43,860 nucleotides of DNA from Hondaea fermentalgiana (lineage: Eukaryota; Sar; Bigyra; Thraustochytrida; Thraustochytriidae). Numbering within the stretch: the stretch's first letter is position 1; the number at the start of each line of letters is the position of its first letter. Both the position numbers and the translations under genes were made by a program. The notes below the pieces were generated by a model, which saw only the letters and a list, made by a program, of their open reading frames with translations, had not been told where the DNA came from and ran no database searches. This document shows, piece by piece, positions 9,501 through 17,560 of this stretch. The DNA lies in NCBI GenBank assembly GCA_014084085.1, contig NPFB01000148.1, positions 1-43,860 on the forward strand, given 5' to 3'.

Positions 9501-10174
9501 TCGCCTTGCGAGGGGAGCTGGACGGCGAAACGCTGCAAGGGTTTTTCTCGCCCGTGACGCGTCCCGGCGACGAAGGAGTCATTGGCATCTTGTGCCGCTT
9601 TGATGAGCGCGGCGGACCGATTTACAAGCTTTTGCAGTACATTCGTCCTGGGTCGGTTCTGCAAATGAAGGCGATGGGCGGCCTTCGCATCAAGTTCTCT
9701 GACGAAGGTATGGAGTATGCGGGCCGTCCGATCCGGCGACTTGGACTCTTGTCGGCCGGGACTGGCGTTGCGCCCATGGTGCAGATCATTCGCGAGTATG
9801 TTCATTGCGCCGTCAAGCTGCGCAAACGGGGGCGCGAGGATTTAGTTGCGCAGCTTGGCGCGAACTTGCTTTACGCTGCCGAAGAAGAGGACGATCTCGC
9901 TTTTGTCAAGTGTTTCGAGGATCTTTGCGACAAGTTTCCGCAAGATTTTAGGTACTACTGCATTTTGAACAAGCCACCGCTTGGCTGGACCGAGGGCGTT
10001 GGATTTATCAAGCCAAGCAACATTCGAAGCCATGTGTTTTTTCCACCTGCGGACGATCAACTCATTGTCATTTGCGGACCACCTATCTTTGAGCGCATCA
10101 TGGTTCGGACGCTTCTCGATCTTGGATTCTCCCGCAAGCACTTTTACGCGTATTCGGACGAAGACGGTCCGTAG
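6512..10174 (+). CDS. NADH-dependent fumarate reductase fusion (ApbE-FRD-NADH reductase)
   Basis: A 1220-residue three-part flavoenzyme like the soluble NADH-dependent fumarate reductases of trypanosomatids. Residues about 35-440 are an ApbE-type FAD:protein FMN transferase (DLNGIAKGWAID near 227, ATSGDYE near 337, SHVLDPR, then AMYADALATASL). Residues about 453-950 are the FAD-binding fumarate reductase (VVVGAGLAGFSAA, EKEARTGGNSAKATSG, HPTGF, EAIRGSGG with the likely catalytic Arg, and GVHGANRLGGNSLLE). Residues about 955-1220 resemble cytochrome b5 reductase (GLLSAGTGVAPMVQ for NAD, VICGPP). Expected reaction: NADH-driven fumarate to succinate. The N-terminus MPDGDAKASRVV places Ser9 where the kinetoplastid enzyme carries covalent FMN. 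The C-terminus (DGP) is not a PTS1 signal, so glycosomal/peroxisomal import is not indicated. Single exon, ATG start. Confidence 0.95.
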   Translation: MPDGDAKASRVVGSVAFERPTQVEEHVASDMLMVEGTRCAMHYKIKFYAPPGDGGGDDEAQQQVQAVCKQVFDETEATFSLWVEDSELSKINNMKEGETCSLSGPMQTVLYAASEMYSQTRGAYDPAFRPLLDHYVAAAQKRIAREDSSTDLAKEDNASKEAPKDWEQKLGERAVSLWRSLLDRGFGDQGGISRAVEQVRAHASWQTGFQLSEDQKSLTKILGGARLDLNGIAKGWAIDAIVDRLKSKGFTSAFVDWAGDIKVLGTHADGRPWTVAVAEPPSLGRIEAAARRLVGDGDQVSLHLGRDLDASAPNEDSEDVETSYLAVLELRPGQAVATSGDYEQVFRHRGRLYSHVLDPRKATMSLINEESLAQTTVVCGSAMYADALATASLAVRSPPEARALLDPFRTAFHKPLSDFLLYARAGPRVVKLAVPGVERKESLQARWREHEQAKVVVVGAGLAGFSAAIEAADAGASVVLLEKEARTGGNSAKATSGINGWGTSTQAELAVADREALFERDTHRSGKGGNTNQSLVRTLSTKSAPAIAWLKERFHVPLTVLSQLGGHSTKRTHRAPPDEHGNPVPIGYLIMKTLREAVEANYQDKIEIRTSCRATKLEQRDGRVCGVHYEQTSESGKEDCLIEGDAVILTTGGFGCDKSNDSLLKQHRPDLEGIPTTNGPFATGDGVRMGVALGANLIDMDKVQLHPTGFIDPKDPGNPTKFLAPEAIRGSGGILVNSQGRRFVDELNLRSVVAAAIQKNCDPYRDGDFVGLPFAWVILSQEAQELFGPPTLGFYKDRLGLFEACDDIDACAACIGCDPQVLKETVAAYETARSGGICEQTGKMVFPSNLTPNDTKLVLARVTPSIHYTMGGLDINASGEVQVLIADSVIGHHRHIPGLFAAGEVTGGVHGANRLGGNSLLECVVFGRIAGERAATIRQPKTSLFVDKAHETSAGWVPCVLRETRNTDFKYGKNTREIRFNLHGSLQSSGLEVGQYVALRGELDGETLQGFFSPVTRPGDEGVIGILCRFDERGGPIYKLLQYIRPGSVLQMKAMGGLRIKFSDEGMEYAGRPIRRLGLLSAGTGVAPMVQIIREYVHCAVKLRKRGREDLVAQLGANLLYAAEEEDDLAFVKCFEDLCDKFPQDFRYYCILNKPPLGWTEGVGFIKPSNIRSHVFFPPADDQLIVICGPPIFERIMVRTLLDLGFSRKHFYAYSDEDGP

Positions 10175-10832
10175 GCAGGCTCATATCCAAGACGGCCCGT
10201 GGACAGGCTCAGACTTTGGTTGTTTTACATAAGTTGGTTTTAGTTTTTTTTTGTGTTGGATTACGATGATGGAGCACATAGATTGACAAGAGGATTATGC
10301 AAGGGGGAATGAGCAAACTATCACCGTAAAGGTTCTCGCGGACAGCGCGGCTATCCAAAAGAAAGAGACGATTGGGATGACTCTCTATGGCAACGAGTGT
10401 GTGCACAAGGAAAGAAGTTTACGAAATCGAAACGAGGGAAAAAGGACATTGAAATTCTCTTGGTAAAGTTTAATGAAAACTCCAGAAAGAGTGGAGGATG
10501 CAAGGGAATGCTAGGACCTTAGGTTACAATACACAGGGCGGAAGAGCACGAAACGACGTACGCGGAAAAAAAGCATAAATGTAGTTTTTCCGCGCATGCG
10601 AATCGTGCCCAACTTTCTCCCTCCGCAGGTATTACCAATCTGTTCAGGTTCAAAGGGTGTGATCTCAGCGTCGGAACTTCGACGCACCCCCGACCCTGTG
10701 CATTGTAAAAGCCAGTGGACCAGAATAAACCAGTGCTCCTCGACCGCAGGCAGAGCTCAAAGCGAGCGAGTAGAGCCCGACGGTCGACGGCTGTACAAGA
10801 AGTCAGCTCGTCGGTTGCGTCATTGTTGGCAC
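10175..10832. other. Convergent 3' flanks, no gene seen
   Basis: AT-richer spacer between the fumarate reductase stop and the stop of the convergent SLC19 gene. It contains short T runs (near 10240) and scattered AATAAA-like words such as AATAAAC near 10724. The open frames here are short and repeat-free but show no recognisable motif. Probably two 3' UTRs. Confidence 0.5.
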
Positions 10833-12302
10833 CTAAAGCTCGGGCTCGGCGCGTGTCTGCATGGACTCGAAACCTTCGTCAACGACAGTGTTGTGCGAAA
10901 AGTGAAGGTACGCCCAGGTGCAGAGCACTGCAAAGGCGCCGATCGCGTTGAGAAAGGCGCCGCAGAGAACAAACTTGAGCGCGTCAAAGACGAGCGCCTT
11001 GCCGATTCTCTGCACGATGACCGCCGAAGTAAGGCCGAACATCTGAATGCTCGTGAGGAAGAGCGCGTAACGCTTGGTGTTCTTGTCTGTGCCAACAACC
11101 GTTTGCAGCGCTACCTCGAGCGAAGCAGAAGCCAGCGAGCGGATGATGGCGAATGCGTAAAGAGGGCCGACGACGTTGATCTCTGCAGATGCCGTTTCCA
11201 TGGAGCCAATGACCACACAAGCCAAAATAGCGAGCGGGGCAGAGTACCTTTCCAGGGCCGTGGCATCGCGGTGATAGGCGATGATGAGCGGCGTCAGGCT
11301 CCCGATGGCATTGCAGAGCTCGAGGCCCATCTCCAGGAACCCAAAGCTGGTATCCGGGTCAATGTCGTAAAAGAGGACCTGGTAGTAGTTGCCCCACATA
11401 AAGGTGGACGCAAAGCTGAACATGGCAGCGGCAGTCCAGAGCTTGACGGGATTGCCAAAGGCCAAGAAGTTGGCAACCTCGTTCTTGACGCTGCTCGAGG
11501 CGTGTTTGAAGCTGATCTTGCTCGTGTCGAACAATAGGCCGAGCGCCTTGCGGGCAGGAAGTTTGGGGAATAGGACGAGGAAGAAGACGAGGCCTGAGAG
11601 CGTGAATCCAAAGGAGATGAAAAAGAGAAGCCGCAGATTGCCCGTGGCGCGCTCGATGCCCTCGCCCATGAGCGAGCCAATGACGTTGCCAAAGTGGTAC
11701 ATGGAGTACACGAGCGCCGAGGCATGCGCGGCCCGTACCTTGGGAACGACCAGGAGCACGCTGGCGTAAAGCACGCTTGTGCAGGCAATCGCGCCAGAGT
11801 AGGTGACCTGCATGGCGACCATGGGGTCGAGGCCCTCGCCCCAAATGAGCAAGCAGCGCGTCGCCACGCGAAAGAGGAGACCGAGCAGAATCACGCGCCA
11901 GTATCCGATGCGCTCGGCCAAGAGGCCCGCGGGGATGAGAAAGACGAGCGTCGAGATCGTGTTGGTGGGCCACACGTAGAGGTTGACCTCATCCTCGGTG
12001 AGCCCCTTGTCCTCGAGCAGGTACTTGGACAGGTAGGGCTCCGAGGGCTGGCAGTTCACGAGCGCGCCGACCATGCCGATCCGCAGCGCGCGGGTCTTCC
12101 ACCCGGCGAAGAGCGCCGCCTGCGCAGCGGCCTCCGCCTCCTCGTCGTCGTCGTCGTCGTCGCCTCCCCGGCCGTGCATCTTCTCCGCGTCGCGTCCGTC
12201 CGGCACCTCCGCGCCGCGCGCGTCTCCGTCGCCGTACACGTCCACGACGTCGCCATTCGTGAGCTCCAGGTCGCTGCCGCGCGCCTGATGCTGCGCCGCC
12301 AT
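10833..12302 (-). CDS. SLC19-type folate/thiamine carrier
   Basis: A 489-residue multi-pass transporter of the reduced folate carrier family (SLC19, MFS fold). The diagnostic start of the first membrane hairpin is present: NCQPSEPYLSKYLLEDKGLT, followed by a segment before a Trp-Pro (YVWPTNTIST) and LIPAGLLAERIGYWRVILLG. About eleven to twelve hydrophobic segments follow, with a large polar loop near residues 270-300 (FDTSKISFKHASSS). Family members move folates or thiamine at the plasma membrane; the sequence does not tell which. The N-terminal ~75 residues are hydrophilic with an acidic DDDDDDEEAEA run before the first membrane span. The longest frame starts at TTG (12386); the first ATG in frame is at 12302 and keeps the whole conserved core. 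Confidence 0.88.
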   Translation of the reverse strand: MAAQHQARGSDLELTNGDVVDVYGDGDARGAEVPDGRDAEKMHGRGGDDDDDDEEAEAAAQAALFAGWKTRALRIGMVGALVNCQPSEPYLSKYLLEDKGLTEDEVNLYVWPTNTISTLVFLIPAGLLAERIGYWRVILLGLLFRVATRCLLIWGEGLDPMVAMQVTYSGAIACTSVLYASVLLVVPKVRAAHASALVYSMYHFGNVIGSLMGEGIERATGNLRLLFFISFGFTLSGLVFFLVLFPKLPARKALGLLFDTSKISFKHASSSVKNEVANFLAFGNPVKLWTAAAMFSFASTFMWGNYYQVLFYDIDPDTSFGFLEMGLELCNAIGSLTPLIIAYHRDATALERYSAPLAILACVVIGSMETASAEINVVGPLYAFAIIRSLASASLEVALQTVVGTDKNTKRYALFLTSIQMFGLTSAVIVQRIGKALVFDALKFVLCGAFLNAIGAFAVLCTWAYLHFSHNTVVDEGFESMQTRAEPEL

Positions 12303-12436
12303 CCTCCCGCGCCGCGCCTCTCGCTCGCGCCCGCGCGCCTCGCCGCCCGCCTTGCCTGCGCTCTCTCCGCGTCCCTCGGCAACCAAGCGCGCGCCTGGTT
12401 GCCGGACTGCTGCAGCTGCTCCTCCTCCTCGTCCTC

Positions 12437-12468
<32 letters not shown>

Positions 12469-13504
12469 CATCGTGCTCATGGTTGGAACGGAGGGCGGGG
12501 ACGCACGCGCCCGGTCCCGCCCCTCGGAAGGCGCGGCCACTGCGCTGCCTCGCGGCGGAGCATCGGCACGCGGCTGCGACGCACGCAGCAGCGGCTCGGG
12601 CCGACGTCGCCGGTGCGAGCTCGCCACGACGGCGCCCGTTCAGCTCGAGCCGGCCGGCCGCGCAGATGCCTTGGCGCGGGCGCCTGCGAAGCGTGCGGGC
12701 AGCAACGACGCAGCGACGCGCATGGTGCGATAAAGTGGGTGGTATACTACTACTACCACACTTGGGAGGCGAGAAGAAGATCGAGCACGAGTGCGGCCGG
12801 GGAGTTCACGGGCACTCGCTCACTGCACCGTCTGCGAGAAAACAGATGCACGCCCGCTCGCCCAGCACGCTGCAGCAGCAGCAGCAGCAGCAGATGACTG
12901 CGGCGAGCGACATCGGTGGCTGCGAGGCTGTGGCTCCTGCCCTTCCTGGGCGTTTGTATCTTTCCTTGCGTCCAACGTGGGGAGCGGGATGGATGGCGAA
13001 AGAAACCGCATCTCGGCCGCCAGTCGCAGTCGCGGCGTGGATGGCAAGGACGTGCGGATGGCTGTGGAGGGCGAGAAGCAGGCCCTCGCGGCTGAATCGA
13101 CAAATCGTAGGTGTTCGCGTAACAGGCTTCGTGCTCTGAATTGGGCGTGCAGGGATCACAATTTGGGGGTTTGTCCGGGAGATTGATGGACGAGGCAATG
13201 AATGGTGAGGCAGGCGGCCGTGCCGCAAAGATCCCGGGAAGCGCGGGCGGTGACCTCTCGGGCGATTGAGCGAGTCTGGGAGCCGAGTCGATGGAGATGG
13301 CAAGTCGCAAGAGGCGACGACGACTGGTGTGGCTGCACCGCGATCGCGAATGTCCAGGGTTCAGACCAATGCCCTGCATGCGCCGCAGCCGCATGTGAGA
13401 GAATGCACAAGTCCGAACGCGTGAGCGGAATTTTTGAAGCGAATGGCTGAAGCGCATGTGATGTGACCACCAACGAACTCAAGTTGGCCGAGTCGCATCG
13501 CGAT
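12303..13504. other. Upstream flank of SLC19 gene with trinucleotide repeats
   Basis: About 1.2 kb without a recognisable gene. It holds a CTC/GTC triplet array at about 12416-12472 and a CAG run at about 12870-12893. Long frames on the plus strand continue from the antisense of the SLC19 gene and are repeat translations. The 3' end next to the resolvase stop contains several TCACATGACGTGA-like words. Likely promoter of the SLC19 gene plus 3' UTR of the resolvase. Confidence 0.5.
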
Positions 13505-14140
13505 TCACATGACGTGACGAATCACATCGCTTTTCACAATAGCGGCGAGAGTCACGCTATGGGAGGCCGTCGATGTATAGAGAAGCTTTGTAGCCTCAAA
13601 TCTGTACAGCCCCAGCTCTAAGTTGAAAGTCGCTGCGACGTCGTCGCGCTTTGCTGCAGACACGCGCGACATGAATTTGGGGAAGAGACTGTGTGCTTTT
13701 TCAACAGCAGCTCGCTTGTTCGCAGCGTGATTCTTTTTAGCGCCCTTGACAGACTTGCCGCTTTTCTTGCAAGAGAATTTAACAGTGTTGAAGTGTGCTT
13801 TCACAGATCTCGGACTGACAAATTCGTAAGCAAAGTTGCTTCGGAAGCATAGAGCTCCTATCACGTGTTGGATGAGGAGCATTTTTCTCTTCTTCTGCTG
13901 CTCCACAATGACCACGCGCGCTTGTTCGATCATGGCCTTTAGAGGTGACTCCTGGTGGAAGAAAAGCTTGAAAACGCGGGGAATGATCTCGGCCTCGTCT
14001 TTCATCGCCTTCATCGATGGCGCAAGAGATACTTTGTCAGCAAAGACCATATCCTGGCCGTTCGCTTCGTAAAATGCTACACGAATGTTGACCACACCAA
14101 CGTCGATGCTGAAGATGAGCGAGCTTGTTGGATCGCCCAT
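13505..14140 (-). CDS. RuvC-fold resolvase-like nuclease
   Basis: A 211-residue RNase H-fold protein related to RuvC-type Holliday junction resolvases of the poxvirus A22/mitochondrial Ydc2-Cce1 kind. The first strand carries the first Asp (IFSIDVGVVNIRVAFYE). The Glu motif is VVIVEQQKKRKMLLIQ, followed by the helix HVIGALCFR and FVSPRSVKAHF. A Lys-rich insert with NKRAAVEKAHSLF precedes the last acidic pair in AAKRDDVAATFNLEL. All four acidic positions expected of the family are therefore present. It would cut four-way DNA junctions in mitochondrial or viral-type DNA processing. The longest frame starts at TTG 14197 and overlaps the next gene; ATG 14140 is preferred. Base composition is lower in GC than neighbours (one 60-base line counted at 45%). 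Origin from a large DNA virus or as a mitochondrial gene are both open. Confidence 0.7.
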   Translation of the reverse strand: MGDPTSSLIFSIDVGVVNIRVAFYEANGQDMVFADKVSLAPSMKAMKDEAEIIPRVFKLFFHQESPLKAMIEQARVVIVEQQKKRKMLLIQHVIGALCFRSNFAYEFVSPRSVKAHFNTVKFSCKKSGKSVKGAKKNHAANKRAAVEKAHSLFPKFMSRVSAAKRDDVAATFNLELGLYRFEATKLLYTSTASHSVTLAAIVKSDVIRHVM

Positions 14141-14181
14141 AGGGCGGGCACTAAATGTTACGCTACACAACACATACACTC

Positions 14182-14589
14182 CTAGCAGATGAGGCAAGTG
14201 CCTTCCGCTGCACCCTCGCCACTTGGTTTAGAAAGTTTTTTTTTTTTTTTAAAATGATGCATGATCCCGTTTTCATCGCAGTATTCTTCGTCTCCTTGTT
14301 TTTGATCTTCTTCTGCCGTTTCCTCTTCGATCGCATCGAGGGGCACGAGATCAAAGCCGTTGTCTTCGAAGTATCGAATCTTTTTGCTTACTCTCGCTTT
14401 TCCTTCCATGCTGAGTTGTGTTTCCGTTCCGACTTCTTCTTTTCTTTCTTGGTTGTGTTTTGCAAGCCTTTCTTGGAGGCGCTTTCTCGTCCGTCGTTTA
14501 AGCTCGCTTTTTGAAGGGCGGCGACGGCGCGCGGTAGCGCTGTCACTGCCATGCCCGCCACCGCCGCCGCTGTTTGCATTTCTCGGCAT
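14182..14589 (-). CDS. Small charged protein ending in CaaX-like CLIC
   Basis: A 135-residue protein I do not recognise. It starts at ATG 14589 with a Gly run, then an Arg/Lys-rich helix (SKSELKRRTRKRLQERLAKH), a middle KKIRYFEDNGFDLVPLD, an acidic stretch (AIEEETAEEDQ), then YCDENGIMHHF followed by five Lys. The last four residues, CLIC, fit a CaaX box next to a polybasic run, so prenylation and membrane targeting are possible. The five Lys are coded by a single homopolymer of 15 A on the coding strand (T at 14236-14250), so a one-base error would change the C-terminus and the CaaX call. The stop lies 41 bases before the ATG of the resolvase gene, same strand, but no functional link is known. 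Confidence 0.5.
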   Translation of the reverse strand: MPRNANSGGGGGHGSDSATARRRRPSKSELKRRTRKRLQERLAKHNQERKEEVGTETQLSMEGKARVSKKIRYFEDNGFDLVPLDAIEEETAEEDQKQGDEEYCDENGIMHHFKKKKKLSKPSGEGAAEGTCLIC

Positions 14590-14687
14590 TGGCTTGAGTG
14601 CTCTCTTCGTCTCCTCTTCTGGCGTTGTGTTTTATGTGTGGACTGTTCTTGCTATTATGCAGATGTGGTGTCTCATTGTCGTACAAT

Positions 14688-14722
<35 letters not shown>

Positions 14723-15353
14723 CTCAATAGATCGAAATAGCTGCAAAAGAGCAGGTGAGCGCAGTCGAAATGCAAAACATTGAAGAATACCAGAGGGGCA
14801 TCCACAACTCGGCGGATGTTGCNNNNNNNNNNNNNNNNNNNNNNNNNNNNNNNNNNNNNNNNNNNNNNNNNNNNNNNNNNNNNNNNNNNNNNNNNNNNNN
14901 NNNNNNNNNNNNNNNNNNNNNNAATGACACTTCGGCGCTGGCCTGAATAGTTTCCCAGAGTCGAAAGTGAGGCCGGCGCTCGTCTATTGCAAGAGGCTAC
15001 TCCGCCTTGGCGCTACTGATTTGTCTCAAATATGCCAAAAAAGGCAGAGTACGTAACATTGCAGGCGACAACAGGCTTGACGATGTGGCATTGGCCCAGC
15101 ACGCACGCCTCAAAGGGCACAGTATGCATGACCCAGCACATGACGGCGGTCCTCCTTGCAATGTTCTCTCGCTAAAACAAAGCAAACAATGTGCTCGCTG
15201 AATAGAAGCCAATGCGACAATGGGAGATAATGGATTGTTTGGCAATTCTTACAAACAAGATTTGTAATTAAGAACCTCGACTTGACGTGCAGGATGACAA
15301 CAAATCGAATCTTTGCTTTCACTTTTTCTTTTTTTTGGAGGCATCATCTTTTA
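14590..15353. other. Spacer with CAAG microsatellite and assembly gap
   Basis: It contains a CAAG tetranucleotide array at about 14688-14720 and, further on, the N gap. Downstream of the gap, 14923-15353 shows short frames on both strands; a minus-strand frame with TAVMCWVMHTVPFEACV (about 15020-15150) looks protein-like but has no clear start or splice partner. A gene broken by the gap cannot be ruled out. Confidence 0.4.
14823..14922. other. Assembly gap (100 N)
   Basis: Exactly 100 consecutive N bases. This is the conventional size for a scaffold gap of unknown length, so the true distance between the resolvase/CLIC pair and the reductase gene is not known. Confidence 0.99.
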
Positions 15354-17429
15354 TCAAGCACTGCAGCTGAGACATTCTCGGTCGTCGTTGTCAGCAAGTA
15401 TGGCCTTCTCATTCTCGCTCACCTTGTTCTCGTTCTTGTTTTCATTCTCGTCAATGATATGGTGCATTCCCTCAGGCGCGGTGAACTTGATGGCCTCTGT
15501 GACCGCCTTGGTGCGCAGGTAGTAGAGGAGCGTCTTCAGTCCTTTCTTGTGTGCGTACTGGAGCATGGCATTCAGCTTCGGGATCGTGGGACGTACCATG
15601 TAGAGGTTGAGCGATTGCGTCTGACACACGAAAGGTGCGCGGTCAGCTGACATGACGATGTAGTCTCGCATCTTGTACTCCCAGACGGTGCGGTAGCGGT
15701 GGCGCACATCGGCTGGGATCTCGTCCGCAAACACTTGGATGGACCCGTTGTTGGAGAGAATCCTCTCGGAGAGATTCTGGTTCCAGATCCCGCGCTCCAC
15801 AAGTTCGCGCACCATGTACTTGTTGACGATGGTGTACTCGCCCGCCATGACCTTGCGGCTGTAAAGATTGCTCGTGAGGATCTCGAAAGACTCCGTGACG
15901 CCCGCGATGCTCGCAGACGAGGCGGTGGGCATGAGGGCTACGAGCAAGGAGTTGCGGAGACCGTAGCGCACCATGTTCTTGTGGATGCCCTCCCAGTCCT
16001 TGTAGAAAAGCTCGCCCTCAGTGGTGACGTCAAGTCCCCACATTTCGAACTGGAAAACGCCCTGGCTGGCCGGGGATCCTGCAAAGGACTCGTAAGGTCC
16101 CTTGACGCGCGCAAGTTCGCTGGACTCGAGCACCGCGGCGCGGTAGATGGTCTCGAAGATGAGCTTATTGAGCTGCTTTGCCTCTGGCGAGTCGTAGGCC
16201 ATCTTGAGCTTCATAAAGACGTCGTGGAGCCCAGAGACGCCGATACCCATGGGCCTGTGTCGCAAATTGGACGTGCGGGCGCTCTCAATGGGGTAGAACA
16301 TGCGATCAATGCAGAGGTCGAGGTTGCGCACGACCTCGCGCGTGACCTCCGTGAGCATCTCAAAGTTGAAGCGGAAACCGAAGGTGTCATCCACCTCTTC
16401 CGTCACATAGTTGGCGAGGATGAGAGAAGACAGAGTGCACACGGCCGATTCATCTGGCGAGGAATACTCTACGATCTCATTGCAGAGGTTCGAAGACTTG
16501 ATGGTGCCAAGGTTCTTTTTGTTGCTCCTGTTGTTCACCGCGTCCTTGTTGGTCAAGTATGGGCCGCCACTCTCTTTGATCGACCGAAGCATGCTGACCC
16601 AGAGGTCCTGCGCGCGCACCGTCTTGACTGCGCGGCCCTCTGTTTCGTAGCGCTCGTAGAGAGCCTTGTACTCGTCGCCATAGACTTCTTCCAGACCGGG
16701 CGCCGTGTTGGGGTCGAAGAGCGACCAAAGAGCGTTTTGCTGCACGCGCTCCATAAAGAGGTCGTGCGTGCGCAGCTCTTCCGCGCCAGTGTTGCGGCGC
16801 AGCTCAATGAATTGCTCGATGTCAGCATGGTGAGGCTCCAGGTAGATGGCGAAGGCACCCTTGCGCTTACCCGCTTGATTCACAGCGCGAGCAGTCTCAT
16901 TGAAAATCTTCAGGAACGGCACGATACCAGAAGACTTCCCATTGGTGCCTTCGATGTGCGAATTCGAGGAGCGTAAGTTGTGCATGTGCAGTCCAATACC
17001 GCCAGCGTACTTGCTAATCTTGGCGCAGTCACCGAGGGTGTCAAAGATGCCCTCGATGGAATCGCCCTTGAGGGCGAGTAGGAAGCATGACGCTAGCTGC
17101 GCGCGCGGGGTGCCGCTGTTAAAAAGAGTCGGACTCGCAGGCGTGTACAGGCGGCGACTCATCTTGTCGTACATGGCGAACGCGGACTCAAGGTCGTCCC
17201 CATGAATGCCGAGCGCGACGCGCATGTGCATGTACTGGGGGGTTTCCATAATCACGCCATCCTTGCGCAAGAGGTAGCTTTTTCTCAGCGTCTGGATGCT
17301 GAAGATGTCGTAATCGAAGTCGCGCTCGGGGCGCACAACTTCGTCGATGCGTTTGCCATGCTTCTGGATGATCTCGTGGATCAGCTGAGCAAAGCTGACA
17401 TGAGTTCTTCTGCCACGATTGCGTCGCAC
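15354..17429 (-). CDS. Ribonucleotide reductase large subunit, 5' incomplete
   Basis: Class Ia R1 (RNR1-type), which reduces ribonucleoside diphosphates to dNDP precursors with a small R2 subunit. Seen: LASCFLL (first redox Cys), NLCNEI (catalytic Asn-Cys-Glu), SAVCTLSSL (second redox Cys), MPTASSASIAG, the Tyr-Tyr pair in LKTLLYYLRTKA and the C-terminal ECLSCSA thiol shuttle. So the catalytic set is complete. Odd points: the N-terminal ATP cone (about 90 residues) is absent; the frame opens after a TGA at 17460 and has no ATG before the conserved segment DFDYDIFSIQTLRKSYLL (position 17429 is GTG); nine residues are missing between RTHD and LFMERV; and the usual EPWH is EPHH. An ACTAAC at 17481-17486 suggests a spliced 5' exon, but none with an ATP cone is nearby. 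The start given is the frame limit of the visible exon. Confidence 0.9.
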   Translation of the reverse strand: MRRNRGRRTHVSFAQLIHEIIQKHGKRIDEVVRPERDFDYDIFSIQTLRKSYLLRKDGVIMETPQYMHMRVALGIHGDDLESAFAMYDKMSRRLYTPASPTLFNSGTPRAQLASCFLLALKGDSIEGIFDTLGDCAKISKYAGGIGLHMHNLRSSNSHIEGTNGKSSGIVPFLKIFNETARAVNQAGKRKGAFAIYLEPHHADIEQFIELRRNTGAEELRTHDLFMERVQQNALWSLFDPNTAPGLEEVYGDEYKALYERYETEGRAVKTVRAQDLWVSMLRSIKESGGPYLTNKDAVNNRSNKKNLGTIKSSNLCNEIVEYSSPDESAVCTLSSLILANYVTEEVDDTFGFRFNFEMLTEVTREVVRNLDLCIDRMFYPIESARTSNLRHRPMGIGVSGLHDVFMKLKMAYDSPEAKQLNKLIFETIYRAAVLESSELARVKGPYESFAGSPASQGVFQFEMWGLDVTTEGELFYKDWEGIHKNMVRYGLRNSLLVALMPTASSASIAGVTESFEILTSNLYSRKVMAGEYTIVNKYMVRELVERGIWNQNLSERILSNNGSIQVFADEIPADVRHRYRTVWEYKMRDYIVMSADRAPFVCQTQSLNLYMVRPTIPKLNAMLQYAHKKGLKTLLYYLRTKAVTEAIKFTAPEGMHHIIDENENKNENKVSENEKAILADNDDRECLSCSA

Positions 17430-17560
17430 GATTGATTGAAAGCTTTCGCCGGGCCCGGGTCACGTTGCAGAGGCTTTACAGTTAGTCGCGCACGCCGCCG
17501 CCGGCCGTCACGCCTGCAGATTGGCGCGGGCGCGACGAGCGCAAGGAGGGGAAGGGGAAG

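Noticed and set aside
11694..13139. Plus-strand frame of 481 codons opposite the SLC19 gene
   Set aside because: It is Ser/Arg/Ala-rich, passes through triplet repeats and is antisense to the transporter; a GC-rich shadow frame.
14141..14197. N-terminal extension of the resolvase overlapping the CLIC gene
   Set aside because: It starts at TTG and overlaps the stop of the upstream gene; ATG 14140 keeps the whole conserved fold.
15699..16976. Plus-strand frame of 425 codons opposite the R1 gene
   Set aside because: It mirrors the codon structure of R1 and shows no family motif.
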